From Pseudomonadota bacterium (GTDB lineage: Bacteria; Myxococcota_A; Bradymonadia; UBA4248), in assembly GCA_017441205.1 (NCBI GenBank), contig JAFRYG010000112.1:1-52784 (forward strand): a stretch of 52,784 nucleotides of DNA, in the 5' to 3' direction. A model generated the notes under the pieces. That model saw nothing but the letters and a program-made list of their open reading frames with translations. It had not been told where the DNA came from and did not search any database. Below, piece after piece: positions 43,877 to 52,262 of the stretch. A program made the translations under genes and the position numbers. The stretch's first letter is position 1; each line of letters starts with the position of its first letter.

Positions 43877-44851
43877 TCAGGCAGTCAGTTCCTTAAACAA
43901 ATCTATCTTGGCATCGATGCAGGCATTCAGGTCTTTGATAATTTTGCAGAGATCCCTACAATCTACAGTGTGTGTTACGTATTCCACTGCACCACGCTTT
44001 TTGGTAACGACAAAGACGGTATTCCCATCTTTAACTGATATTTCTCCGTCAAAATCACTAAAAGAAGCACAAGCCTCCAATTCTTTTACGATAGCAGAGT
44101 TCTTTGATACCTTGCTGCCCTTGAATACGAGTACATAATAGGAATAGGAATAGATATAATTATTGATCGCTGCGGCTACCATGGAACAGAGAATGCCGGG
44201 AACCTTCTTTTGTATCGGATAGTTGATGCGTACGTCCGAAAAGACTGTCTTTTGGGCGTAATGCTTCAGTTCGAACTGCATTTGAGGGGCGAGTTCGCTC
44301 GTATCAGAATATATATCGAGCATGTTGTCCTTTTTATAGCCAACGATGCGATCATTCACCAACGAATTGCCGAGATAGAGATCTTCTTTAAAGGTTTTGC
44401 GGAATCCTTTGCCATATTTAAGACGAATATATGCCCAGGGAACCAGAGCCAGATCGATAATGAATGCGCCAATATGAGGTTCATCCGCTGCCGCACATGA
44501 AACGCCGATGAGAATAGCCAGTACCAGTACGACGTAATTTAAACAGCCGCCGGCAACCATTTTATCCGTATCGTTGTATGCTTCAAATCGCTTGTTCAAT
44601 TCAGTGGCGTGCTCAAATGTCGTCTGTATATCATTCTCATCAACCGTATGCCATCGCGTTTGGACGTCTGAGCTGCTGGCTGGTGCTTTGGGAAGTTCAA
44701 CGGATTCCGGCGAAAGAAAGAACGGCGGTACCGCAATCAATAATGAACCCACCAAAAAGCTCACGATACCAAATGGGCCCAAAAACTGTATAAGAACGCC
44801 GACAAGCACGCATACTAGACATATAATTGTTTTTATATCGGATGGTTTCAT
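43877..44851 (-). CDS. membrane protein, third gene of the radical SAM operon
   Basis: 324 residues. ATG 44851 overlaps the stop of the radical SAM gene (ATGA). Four hydrophobic segments in two pairs (about 8-26 and 28-48; about 104-122 and 126-142), then a ~180-residue soluble C-terminus with one more short hydrophobic patch. The C-terminal region has a few Cys (for example CASF, CRDLC) but no recognised catalytic motif. It is reminiscent of membrane proteins that accompany LemA/DUF3137-type clusters, but that is a weak impression. Translational coupling argues it works with the two upstream products, perhaps as partner, exporter component or anchor. Confidence 0.7.
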   Translation of the reverse strand: MKPSDIKTIICLVCVLVGVLIQFLGPFGIVSFLVGSLLIAVPPFFLSPESVELPKAPASSSDVQTRWHTVDENDIQTTFEHATELNKRFEAYNDTDKMVAGGCLNYVVLVLAILIGVSCAAADEPHIGAFIIDLALVPWAYIRLKYGKGFRKTFKEDLYLGNSLVNDRIVGYKKDNMLDIYSDTSELAPQMQFELKHYAQKTVFSDVRINYPIQKKVPGILCSMVAAAINNYIYSYSYYVLVFKGSKVSKNSAIVKELEACASFSDFDGEISVKDGNTVFVVTKKRGAVEYVTHTVDCRDLCKIIKDLNACIDAKIDLFKELTA

Positions 44852-46179
44852 GATGGATCCTCCGTGTTATCTGTCACCGGTTTGTTCCAGGAATGGCGTA
44901 AAAGTTCATCGTATCCGGCATATTGCCAGTAAAGCGGACATGCACACTGACATGCAGTAAATGCCGAGCATCCTTTGCAGGACTCGTGGGCAAAGCACTT
45001 ATTCTTGATGGCCTTGGCGCGTTTGTTGAACCAGACATTCTGAAATCCTTCGGTCAAAAGGTTTCCGACGGGTTCATCCCACGACGAGCAGGGCAGTACA
45101 TTGCCATCGGGATCGACCGAAATCAGGCCATCGCAGGCTGCGCAATTCTTATTTCCAAGACCTTTGGCCAGGGTATTGTAAATGCACATGGGCAAAGGCG
45201 AGTACCAGAGAAAGTCAATTTCTGCCTGGAATGCGGCTTTCCGGATTTCATCGACAAACGGTGCAATCTCTTCGTATGAAATAAACAGTTCATCTGACTG
45301 CGGGCTGCGCTTGGTCGGAATGAACAGATTCACCGACATGCGTACGCAGCCCAGCGATTTGCAAAGAGCCGGAAGGCGCGTCAGCGTGTGAATATTCATG
45401 CGCGTCGATGTGGTGTTCGTCTGTACGGCAATGCCTGCGTCGCGCAGATTGTTGATGCCGTCGATGGTTTGTTGCCACGAGCCTTTTCGGCCGCAAAGTT
45501 TGTCGTGGATGTCTTCATCCGGAGATTCCAGGCTGATTTGCGCTGTGCGCAGACCGGCTTCATAAAGCGATTTGGCCCTCTCGGGCGTCGCAAGCGTGCC
45601 GTTGGTCACGAGATTGATCCGCAGCCCCTTGTCGCACGCATAACGCATCAGCCTTTCGAGGTCTTTTCGCATCAGCGGCTCGCCGCCGGTAAACGAAAAA
45701 AATGGAATTTTGGCTTCCGACTTAAAGATATCGATGATGCGTTCGAGCTTTTCCGGCTCAATGTCCGGAGCATCCAGACGACCGGCAGCTCCGTCACAGC
45801 CCGCATAGCAAAAACGACATCGGTTGTTGCATCGGTAAGTCGTGGCAATCTCGCCCAAAATGGGGAGCTTCGTGTAATCAAAGGTGTACGGAATGCGAGC
45901 TGCATGGTGCTCTTTGTTGCTCATGGCGAGCGTAATATTTTGAAAAAAACGATCGACCTGCAGGCGGCGTTCATCGTTCAGACCAGGAAAATCCTCGATT
46001 TTTTTGCCGCTCTGGAGCCAGCGGATGATGCGCGCACCTGTCGGATTGACGTGATACACCCGGTTGGGCGGCATAATGAGGACGTTGTCCTCTTCGCGCA
46101 GCATGATGTAGTCGCCGTAATCCTTCCAGGCTGCATCGACCCAGGCAAGTGAGAAGTCTTTTGGGACTTCCTGCGTCAT
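44848..46179 (-). CDS. radical SAM/SPASM enzyme with PqqD-like N-terminus
   Basis: 443 residues. ATG 46179 (GGGAGG upstream) overlaps the preceding stop as ATGA. Residues ~24-90 resemble the PqqD/RRE fold used to bind peptide substrates (YHVNPTGARIIRWLQSGKKI). The radical SAM core has CxxxCxxC (Cys117, Cys121, Cys124) for the [4Fe-4S]-SAM cluster and FSFTGGEPL. The C-terminal SPASM region (CAACDGLISVDPDG, CSSW, CKGCSAFTACQCAC) should hold auxiliary clusters. This architecture is typical of enzymes that modify ribosomally made peptides (PqqE, sactisynthase and mycofactocin types). The neighbour upstream ends in a (CHxA)9C array, a plausible substrate. Confident as radical SAM/SPASM; the substrate is inferred. 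Confidence 0.92.
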   Translation of the reverse strand: MTQEVPKDFSLAWVDAAWKDYGDYIMLREEDNVLIMPPNRVYHVNPTGARIIRWLQSGKKIEDFPGLNDERRLQVDRFFQNITLAMSNKEHHAARIPYTFDYTKLPILGEIATTYRCNNRCRFCYAGCDGAAGRLDAPDIEPEKLERIIDIFKSEAKIPFFSFTGGEPLMRKDLERLMRYACDKGLRINLVTNGTLATPERAKSLYEAGLRTAQISLESPDEDIHDKLCGRKGSWQQTIDGINNLRDAGIAVQTNTTSTRMNIHTLTRLPALCKSLGCVRMSVNLFIPTKRSPQSDELFISYEEIAPFVDEIRKAAFQAEIDFLWYSPLPMCIYNTLAKGLGNKNCAACDGLISVDPDGNVLPCSSWDEPVGNLLTEGFQNVWFNKRAKAIKNKCFAHESCKGCSAFTACQCACPLYWQYAGYDELLRHSWNKPVTDNTEDPS

Positions 46180-47957
46180 CGGGCACCTCCCGATACGCAC
46201 GCACTGTGGCATGCACTGTGGCATGCACTGTGACATGCATGGTGACAGGCGCTGTGGCAGGCATCGTGACATGCACTGTGACAGGCTTCATGACACGCGC
46301 TATGACATACATTGCCAAGATCGGGCTGATGGAAACAGCCGTGGAAACAGGCCGACGAGCTCATAAATTTGCTGTAGTTGTAATTGTAGTTGTCCGACAG
46401 ACCGTGATTGTAATGATAGCGGCGCGAATGATAGCCATAGTAGTAGTCCCAGTAGTAGCGGTTGCGCCAGTAATAGTCGTCGTAATGTCTCGTGTTGACC
46501 GCATTGGGATCCGTAAACTGGCGATCCTCGACGTATTTCGGCTCGAGCTTGGTGGGATCCGGCTCTTCCGGATTGTTGTACATCATCGCCATGTAGTACT
46601 TGCGCGTCGCTTCCATGTCGCAGTCCCAGGTGCGTTCCTGAAGATTGGCAATGACTTTTTCCAGAAATGCGTTGAGCTTGTCCTCATTGATGTTGCCGAT
46701 TTCATCAAATATTGCGACGAATGCATTCTCAATGGGATCCGTAAAGGTGACGAATGCATCCGGAATTGCCGTCAGCGGTTCGAGCGATCGAATCGTCAGT
46801 TTCTTCTGGGCACTCAGAGCCTGAGCCATGATGCCGATGATCTGCGGAATCTCAAGCCCAAGAATGAGCCCCACTTCAACAGGATGCAGATCCTTGGCAA
46901 TTTTGCCTTTCTCCGAAAAGGAGCCCACCTGAAGTTCCGGTGCTTCCCAGAGTTCATCCGCATAGGTCGGATCATTGACATGTTTGGCATACTCGGCAAT
47001 ATCCTTGCGCCGCTTTCGACCCGCTCGAATCCCCAGAAAAACGAGAATGCCTGCGATAATGCCCAAACCGGGTCCCAATACCGTCATGTCGGTCGGTTCC
47101 TCGGCGGAGGTGCCGTCGCTGTCATTACCGTTCTTGCCATCTGCAAGCGCACGGGGGGTCTTGGTTTTCATGGCATCGCTGTCGAATGCCACAAACTCCG
47201 GCTTCATATAAAAAAGAATCCGCTGCGCTTCTTTCGGTCCGACATTCTCCTGATGAATCTCCATCGTCAGAAGGTTCATGCCGTTGATTCGGGTCGTCGA
47301 ATAATCAATTTTGTTGCGTTCATTGAGGGATTTGTCGGTCAGAATCATCCCGTCCGACACGATCGTATTGTTCATCGTGTCCGTGCGTGAATAACCGGCA
47401 ATCTTCCTGAATTCCTCGTCCGAAATGGTTGCATTGTCCATCACGACGGGCAGCACGAGCTTGACATGCCTGTATTTCATGCTGGTGCGCCACTGCATCG
47501 GTGCCCAGTCCAGATAATACAATTCACCATGTGTTTCGCTCGTCGTCTTGCCGATATAACCATCGGAAATCATATTGCCGGTATACTGCAGCGTCAGATA
47601 CGCATCGCCATTCGGAATTTTGGGGGTGGCTTCCAAATCCCAGTGCTTTGGCGAGGTTTCTGTAAAGATGACCTCCGAAAAAACCGGCTTGTCCTTGAGT
47701 TCGTATTTGGCCTGAACATACTTCGGTGTCAGGGCCATATTTTCAATGAGGAGTGCCGTCATCGGCCCGTTTGATACGGTAAAGTCGAGTCGATCAATTA
47801 CGGTGGTTTTACCGTCCGATTCAATGACAACGGTAATATCTATGGCATTTTGTCTGACCGTGGGGGCGGCAGTCGCTTCGGTGCTGATGCTGAAAAATGC
47901 GGCAGCAGTGCTGACAGTGAACGCGGCTGTACACGCTATTCTCCGAAATATATCCAT
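46176..47957 (-). CDS. DUF2207-like membrane protein with (Cys-His-x-Ala)9-Cys tail
   Basis: 593 residues from ATG 47957 (GGAGAA upstream). Signal peptide to about 30; extracytoplasmic N-terminal domain (about 35-255) of DUF2207 type; one span at 293-310 followed by a basic stop-transfer stretch; then a cytosolic domain whose HPVEVGLILGLE...QKKLTIRS segment fits the DUF2207 cytosolic motif. A Tyr/Arg/His-rich segment (about 480-533) precedes two Cys (537, 541) and residues 551-587, nine CHxA units plus a final Cys, then VSGGAR. By topology the tail is cytosolic, where a radical SAM enzyme works. DNA is a 12-nt tandem repeat (46197-46307). The tail may be modified, or may bind metal directly. 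Confidence 0.82.
   Translation of the reverse strand: MDIFRRIACTAAFTVSTAAAFFSISTEATAAPTVRQNAIDITVVIESDGKTTVIDRLDFTVSNGPMTALLIENMALTPKYVQAKYELKDKPVFSEVIFTETSPKHWDLEATPKIPNGDAYLTLQYTGNMISDGYIGKTTSETHGELYYLDWAPMQWRTSMKYRHVKLVLPVVMDNATISDEEFRKIAGYSRTDTMNNTIVSDGMILTDKSLNERNKIDYSTTRINGMNLLTMEIHQENVGPKEAQRILFYMKPEFVAFDSDAMKTKTPRALADGKNGNDSDGTSAEEPTDMTVLGPGLGIIAGILVFLGIRAGRKRRKDIAEYAKHVNDPTYADELWEAPELQVGSFSEKGKIAKDLHPVEVGLILGLEIPQIIGIMAQALSAQKKLTIRSLEPLTAIPDAFVTFTDPIENAFVAIFDEIGNINEDKLNAFLEKVIANLQERTWDCDMEATRKYYMAMMYNNPEEPDPTKLEPKYVEDRQFTDPNAVNTRHYDDYYWRNRYYWDYYYGYHSRRYHYNHGLSDNYNYNYSKFMSSSACFHGCFHQPDLGNVCHSACHEACHSACHDACHSACHHACHSACHSACHSACVSGGAR
46197..46307 (-). repeat. 12-nt tandem repeat encoding the CHxA array
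   Basis: Nine in-frame 12-nt units coding Cys-His-(Ser/Glu/Asp/His)-Ala plus a final Cys. Third-position variation between units (TGT/TGC, CAT/CAC, GCA/GCC/GCG) shows that the protein repeat has been kept while the DNA diverged. Confidence 0.9.
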
Positions 47958-48062
47958 TGGTTTTCTCCACATATTGCATGAGCAAATGAAATACAAACTC
48001 GGCACGACACTACTCGATCAACCGTTGTATTTCAATTCATTTGAAGGGGGTAACCCCCCTGC

Positions 48063-48091
48063 GGTGCTATTTGCTTGCGCAAATACGCACC
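48063..48091 (+). repeat. palindromic repeat family A, copy 16
   Basis: GGTGC-TATTTGC-ttgc-GCAAATA-C-GCACC; 12 bp with only the C at 48086 unpaired. Confidence 0.88.
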
Positions 48092-48352
48092 TACCCCCAA
48101 TGCGGGAGTGCCCGCAACGCCCCGCGGCCCCCAATCCAAACAATTCGCCTCAGTTCGCAAAGGCCCACTAATCACTAATTACCAATCATTAACCTCTAAC
48201 GACTTCCCTTTATTGCAATGATTCCGAATACCCATGATTGGTACGCATCATAATCCCTACGCCGCCATGGACGGCGGCGAGATGCGAGGGAGGCATGTCC
48301 AGGGATGGACATTCGACCCGCAACTACGGCAGCACAAAGAAGCGTACGGGGG

Positions 48353-48419
48353 GCCGAGAGTTTTAGCGTTCGGTGAACGGTAAAACTCGCACCGTCCACC
48401 GGACGGTGCGAGTCTCGGC
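48353..48419 (-). terminator. twin hairpin terminator region
   Basis: On the minus strand, just after the lipoprotein stop, ACTCGCACCGTCC-ggt-GGACGGTGCGAGT (13 perfect bp, 48385-48413) runs into TTTTA. A second hairpin (48358-48388, 8 + 5 bp around a G-G mismatch) shares ACTC with the first, so the two cannot form fully together. A closing GCCGAGA/TCTCGGC helix is possible around both. Confidence 0.65.
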
Positions 48420-48436
48420 TTTCTTACCGGCGCAAA

Positions 48437-50419
48437 CTAAAAGGGTTCAACGCCGTAGAATTCGCGGACTTTTGCCTGAAGCTGACTGAATGTCGAGCCT
48501 TTGGCTCCCCAGTAATAGCTGAATGTATACTTATTTTTGTCGTATCCGGAAATGACATCGGTTTTATTATTAAAGCAGTCAACAGTCTGTTGATATAGAT
48601 CCTGCTTCTTTTTGTAGTTCGTGCTTTTGGTGTCGGTAAATTCCCAGTCGATTTCCATCTGTACACCAATCTTTGTCTTGGATGTTTTGGTGTCGCCCAC
48701 GACTTTTCCCGCAGAGCATGCGGCACATTTCGTTTTGTCACAGCCATCGATTTCAGGATAGACAAATGCCTGACCCACAATACTCTGTTTGATGGCATGC
48801 ATGTTGGCAGTCTGTCCGTCCTTCTTCTGGATCACTTTTGTTTCACCACTGCTCAATTTTTCTTGATATATGACAGAAAAATAGTGTCCGGGCTGGATGA
48901 CGACGAGATCAAAAATATCCGTTTTGTTGATGGCATATCCCATAGCTGTATTGAATCTGCATTTATATTCTGCACCATACCAGTAATTGTCATTCTTTAC
49001 CATGTAGGGTGACCACAGCATGGATTTGGCTTTCCAGGTCTTGCCATCCGCAGTCTTTGCAGTACGAACGTAGTCTGAAATATCCTTAAACATTTTTAAA
49101 TGATTGTTTGAATAAAGATTGGATGTGTCGAACTTCATGCAGTCCGAAAAAACGACACTTTCATAGGGAATATATATACCCTTCACATGATTATTCCAGA
49201 TATCTTCGCCCAAAGCGGCACGCAGGTCATCGATATATTTCTTTGTATCCGTCGTTACTTTGTCGTAAAAGGTTTTCATATTGTTCGATACATCCTTGCA
49301 CGAAGGAATCTTCCATGCTGGTACCGTAATCCAGACGTGCTTATTCTCTCCGTTCGTTGAATTAAGAATCATATCGACATACTTTTTGCTGACTTGAATT
49401 CTTTCTTTGCTGAGCTTATCGGTATCATCATCTGTTCGATAGGAATATGCTGTCGTTATGACAAAATCCGTCAGTCCGAATGCATCAATTTCTTCAACGG
49501 TTAAATCGTTGTAGTATTTATACTTATGGGTTGTGTCATCCTTTGAGTTCACTCCGACATATAAAAATGCCATCTTGGTCGGACAACCGTTGGCACAGGG
49601 ATGCTTTGACATGCAATCAGCCTTGCAGGATGCGTAGGTTTCGTCTGCATCACAGGTATGGTTGCCGCAGGGATCGCACTTTCCGCAATCCTGTTCGCAG
49701 GTCTCGCATGTTTCGTCGCCGTTGCATTGCTTGTCTCCGCATGAAGGTTTGATTTCACACTTTCCGCAGTCCTGTTCGCAGGTTTCGCATGTTTCGTCGC
49801 CATTGCATTGCTGATCGCCGCATGTTGGCTCCGCTGCACACTTTCCGCAGTCCTGTTCGCAGGTTTCGCATGTTTCGTCGCCATTGCATTCCTGATCGCC
49901 GCATGACGGCTCCGCCGCACACTTTCCGCAGTCCTGTTCGCATGTTTCGCATGTTTCTTCGCCATTGCATTCCTGGTCGCCGCATGACGGTTTCGCTTCA
50001 CATTTTCCGCAGTCCTGTTCGCATGTTTCGCATGTTTCTTCACCGTTGCATTGCTGATCGCCGCATGATGGCTCCGCTTCACATTTTCCGCAGTCCTGTT
50101 CGCAGCTTGTGCATGTTTCGTCTCCCTCACATTTATGATCTCCGCAGATTGGTCCTGAATTCACGGCAGCACAGCTGTTCCCGTCTTTTTCATACCCTTC
50201 CTCGCAGTCAAAGTCACAGGCATCATCGACGCATTTGGCAACGGAATGAGCCGGGAATGTGCACTCCTCCGGAACGCAATTTTGCTGGCTCGTGCCTTCA
50301 CATTGGCTGTCGCCTTCTTCACAGGGTGGATTATCCTGGGCAGAATTGCTCTCGTTCGAACATCCAAGGCTGATTATGGCCGCACAAAAGAAAAGTGAGA
50401 ATGCAGTTTTTCTAAACAT
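48437..50419 (-). CDS. Cys-repeat lipoprotein with glycosidase-like domain
   Basis: 660 residues from ATG 50419; weak ribosome-binding site. Lipobox SLGC. Seven ~25-residue units (about 93-265), six of them near identical in the form CGDxxCNGxETCETCEQDCGKC, a spacer type common in myxobacterial surface proteins. The C-terminal ~370 residues begin at MAFLYVGVN and include WITVPAWKIP, GIYIPYE, LWSPY, VVIQPGHYF and VQMEIDWEF; this pattern of beta-strand ends with Glu/Asp/Trp resembles a TIM-barrel glycosidase of the DUF4855 type. That match is from memory of the pattern and moderate at best. Probably a cell-surface enzyme on polysaccharide. Confidence 0.78.
   Translation of the reverse strand: MFRKTAFSLFFCAAIISLGCSNESNSAQDNPPCEEGDSQCEGTSQQNCVPEECTFPAHSVAKCVDDACDFDCEEGYEKDGNSCAAVNSGPICGDHKCEGDETCTSCEQDCGKCEAEPSCGDQQCNGEETCETCEQDCGKCEAKPSCGDQECNGEETCETCEQDCGKCAAEPSCGDQECNGDETCETCEQDCGKCAAEPTCGDQQCNGDETCETCEQDCGKCEIKPSCGDKQCNGDETCETCEQDCGKCDPCGNHTCDADETYASCKADCMSKHPCANGCPTKMAFLYVGVNSKDDTTHKYKYYNDLTVEEIDAFGLTDFVITTAYSYRTDDDTDKLSKERIQVSKKYVDMILNSTNGENKHVWITVPAWKIPSCKDVSNNMKTFYDKVTTDTKKYIDDLRAALGEDIWNNHVKGIYIPYESVVFSDCMKFDTSNLYSNNHLKMFKDISDYVRTAKTADGKTWKAKSMLWSPYMVKNDNYWYGAEYKCRFNTAMGYAINKTDIFDLVVIQPGHYFSVIYQEKLSSGETKVIQKKDGQTANMHAIKQSIVGQAFVYPEIDGCDKTKCAACSAGKVVGDTKTSKTKIGVQMEIDWEFTDTKSTNYKKKQDLYQQTVDCFNNKTDVISGYDKNKYTFSYYWGAKGSTFSQLQAKVREFYGVEPF
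49640..50150 (-). repeat. ~75-nt tandem repeats encoding Cys units
   Basis: Six near-identical tandem units in the lipoprotein gene above. Their high DNA identity indicates recent expansion or ongoing homogenisation, so copy number may vary between strains. Confidence 0.85.
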
Positions 50420-50569
50420 AACATGCCCTTATTCTGAAAATTGATTATGCAGTCCGGTACTTTCGCAGTACATTCAGACGCACAGCGAATTATAATGGAT
50501 GGATATCTGAACTGCAAGATGAGTTCAGATGCCGGTTCAGCTGTAGCCTGCGCCTGGAGTTGTTTATAA

Positions 50570-50598
50570 TTGACAATCTTCCTTCGCAGCCTTAACAA
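50570..50598 (+). promoter_or_regulatory. candidate promoter of the VIT gene
   Basis: TTGACA, 17 nt, TAACAA, then the start codon about 38 nt later. The -35 is perfect, the -10 weak. Confidence 0.4.
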
Positions 50599-50635
50599 AA
50601 TCGATCTGTGTCTTCACGCATAAAGGAAGGATTGC

Positions 50636-52170
50636 ATGGCATTATCACATTATTTAAATAATCTACTGTCCTTGAGTAAAAGTGTTGTTGCTATTATTGC
50701 TGCAACGATGGCAGGATGTGTCCCAAATGTGAATTATCCAGTGAATAATGATATGTCAAATGATGATTCTGAGCATAATTCCTGGCCGGAAGCACCTGCA
50801 AAATCCATAGAAAGTGTCGCGGATGATACAGCACCGGTATTTATTGATGTCAAACGAGCTCTGGGTAGTACACAATCAACCCAGCAACTTGCTGTTTATA
50901 TCGAAACATACAATATACAGGCAAAAGTCATTGGCAGTTTGGTTGAGATAGAAACAGAACTCACCATCCGTAATCCGGATGATGCTTACATTCAGGGAAA
51001 ACTGCAAATACCATTGCCAAAAGAGGCCGTTGTCACGGGGGTTGCCGTTGATATTACAAATGAGGAAATCAAACACAAAATGGTGGACGCTGTGATGATT
51101 CCTGAACATCGATCGATGAGAACTAAAAATAATGTTAGTTCCGAAACCGCTGCATCTGAATCATCCAATCGGTTTGAAACCAATATCGATGTGATTTTGC
51201 CCCATGGTTATCGAACGATTCGCATGGTTTATACAATGCCGTTAAAGGTAGAGTCTGACGGATCGGCATCTGTTTTACTGCCCATGTATAAAAATAAACT
51301 TCGCAGCCGTTCCATCCGGGTTTCTGTGAATATGCCGGAGATTACTCAGCCCACACTGAGTGAAAATATTGGAAATTCTTTTCAAAAGAAAGGAAGTGTA
51401 TGGGTGCTGGAACAAACGGATAAAAATATTACTTCAGAGAAAGATATAAAATTGACTTTTTCTACGGCCGTCGGTTCTGAATTTCGTGCGGACAAATATA
51501 TCGAACGCGATTCAAAAAATCCGGATGAACGTTTCTTTATGTTCGATGTCAAAATTGGGAAAAATGATGCACCACCACAGGAACTTTCTCGTATACGCCT
51601 GATTTGGGATGCCTCTGGCAGCCGAACACCCAAAGATATTCAAAAATCGATTGAAGTCGTTCAGCGTCTTCCGGAAAATAGTTTATATGAACTTCATGTG
51701 TTTCACCAGCTGAATACATACGTTTGAGAACACATTATGCTAACAGCAGTGCATTTTATTTTGATGTTGCAGATTATTTCTTTGCAGAAAAAATGTCTGA
51801 TTATGCCACACGGGTATTATCGAACCTGTTTGAATACAGGATTTTTGATGACAGACAAATCTGGCGTGTGTATATGCAGAGACTGCTCAATGCCGGTGAA
51901 TTGGATGAGGCAGAAATAACTGTTAGAAGCATTTCCGCACGTAAAAGCAGTCCTGCGCGAGATGATGATGATCCTGATTTTGATTCAGAAAATTCTGAGA
52001 TATACTGGTCATATCAGTTGGCTCGTGTCTATGATATGCGCGCAAGGAAAAATAAAGATCCGCAAGATGCCCGGCGAGCACTCAATATATATCATAATTT
52101 GATCGCTTCAACTGTTGAAGCGACCCAAACTGTTGGTTTTGCGGCACTTGAAGAATTCAATTCCCTAGTC
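50636..52170 (+). pseudogene. VIT/vWA-domain lipoprotein, internally deleted and truncated
   Basis: AAGGA precedes ATG 50636. The first frame (50636-51727, 363 residues) has lipobox MAGC, a VIT domain (about 75-220) and the opening of a vWA domain with MIDAS DASGS, then stops after VFHQLNTYV. The second frame (51724 on) carries a helical tail (TRVLSNLFEYRIFDD, then TPR-like YQLARVYDMRA) of the sort that ends VIT/vWA proteins, but most of the vWA domain between is missing. This looks like an internal deletion with frame change. The right end, after about AALEEFNSLVV, probably runs into the IS630 element; the exact junction is uncertain (about 52165-52200). Both fragments may still be translated, but the MIDAS domain cannot be complete. 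Confidence 0.7.
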
Positions 52171-52262
52171 GTATGGGTTATTGTTATGGACATAATTAAT
52201 AACACTATGTATAATGTCTCATTCCTGTAAATAATTTACAGGAGGATTACAGGGATGACTCA

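Larger units (their letters stand above)
47958..48436. other. 479-nt intergenic region rich in hairpins
   Basis: No gene seen. Contents: GGGGG/CCCCC palindrome (48046-48058), family A copy 16 (48063-48091), TGCGGG/CCCGCA (about 48100-48115), a TAAT/ACTAATC-type simple repeat (48167-48205), GCCGCC-atggac-GGCGGC (about 48262-48279), GTCCA-ggga-TGGAC (about 48297-48310), and the paired hairpins at 48353-48419. The density of stems suggests a structured RNA or a scatter of mobile palindromes. Confidence 0.6.

Noticed and set aside
46180..46272. Upstream extension of the radical SAM protein (Cys/Pro/Met-rich)
   Set aside because: This is the CHxA repeat read in another frame; ATG 46179 has a good ribosome-binding site and ATGA overlap.
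46185..46320. Short regular repeats that could be taken for a CRISPR array
   Set aside because: The 12-nt units are in frame, encode CHxA, and lack spacers of constant length.
46149..47390. A 413-codon open frame opposite the DUF2207-like gene
   Set aside because: The minus-strand gene shows signal peptide, TM and ATGA coupling; the opposite frame is open mainly through repeat and codon effects.
49640..50150. Long near-identical repeats resembling a CRISPR or satellite
   Set aside because: They encode the Cys units of a lipoprotein in a continuous frame with no unique spacers.
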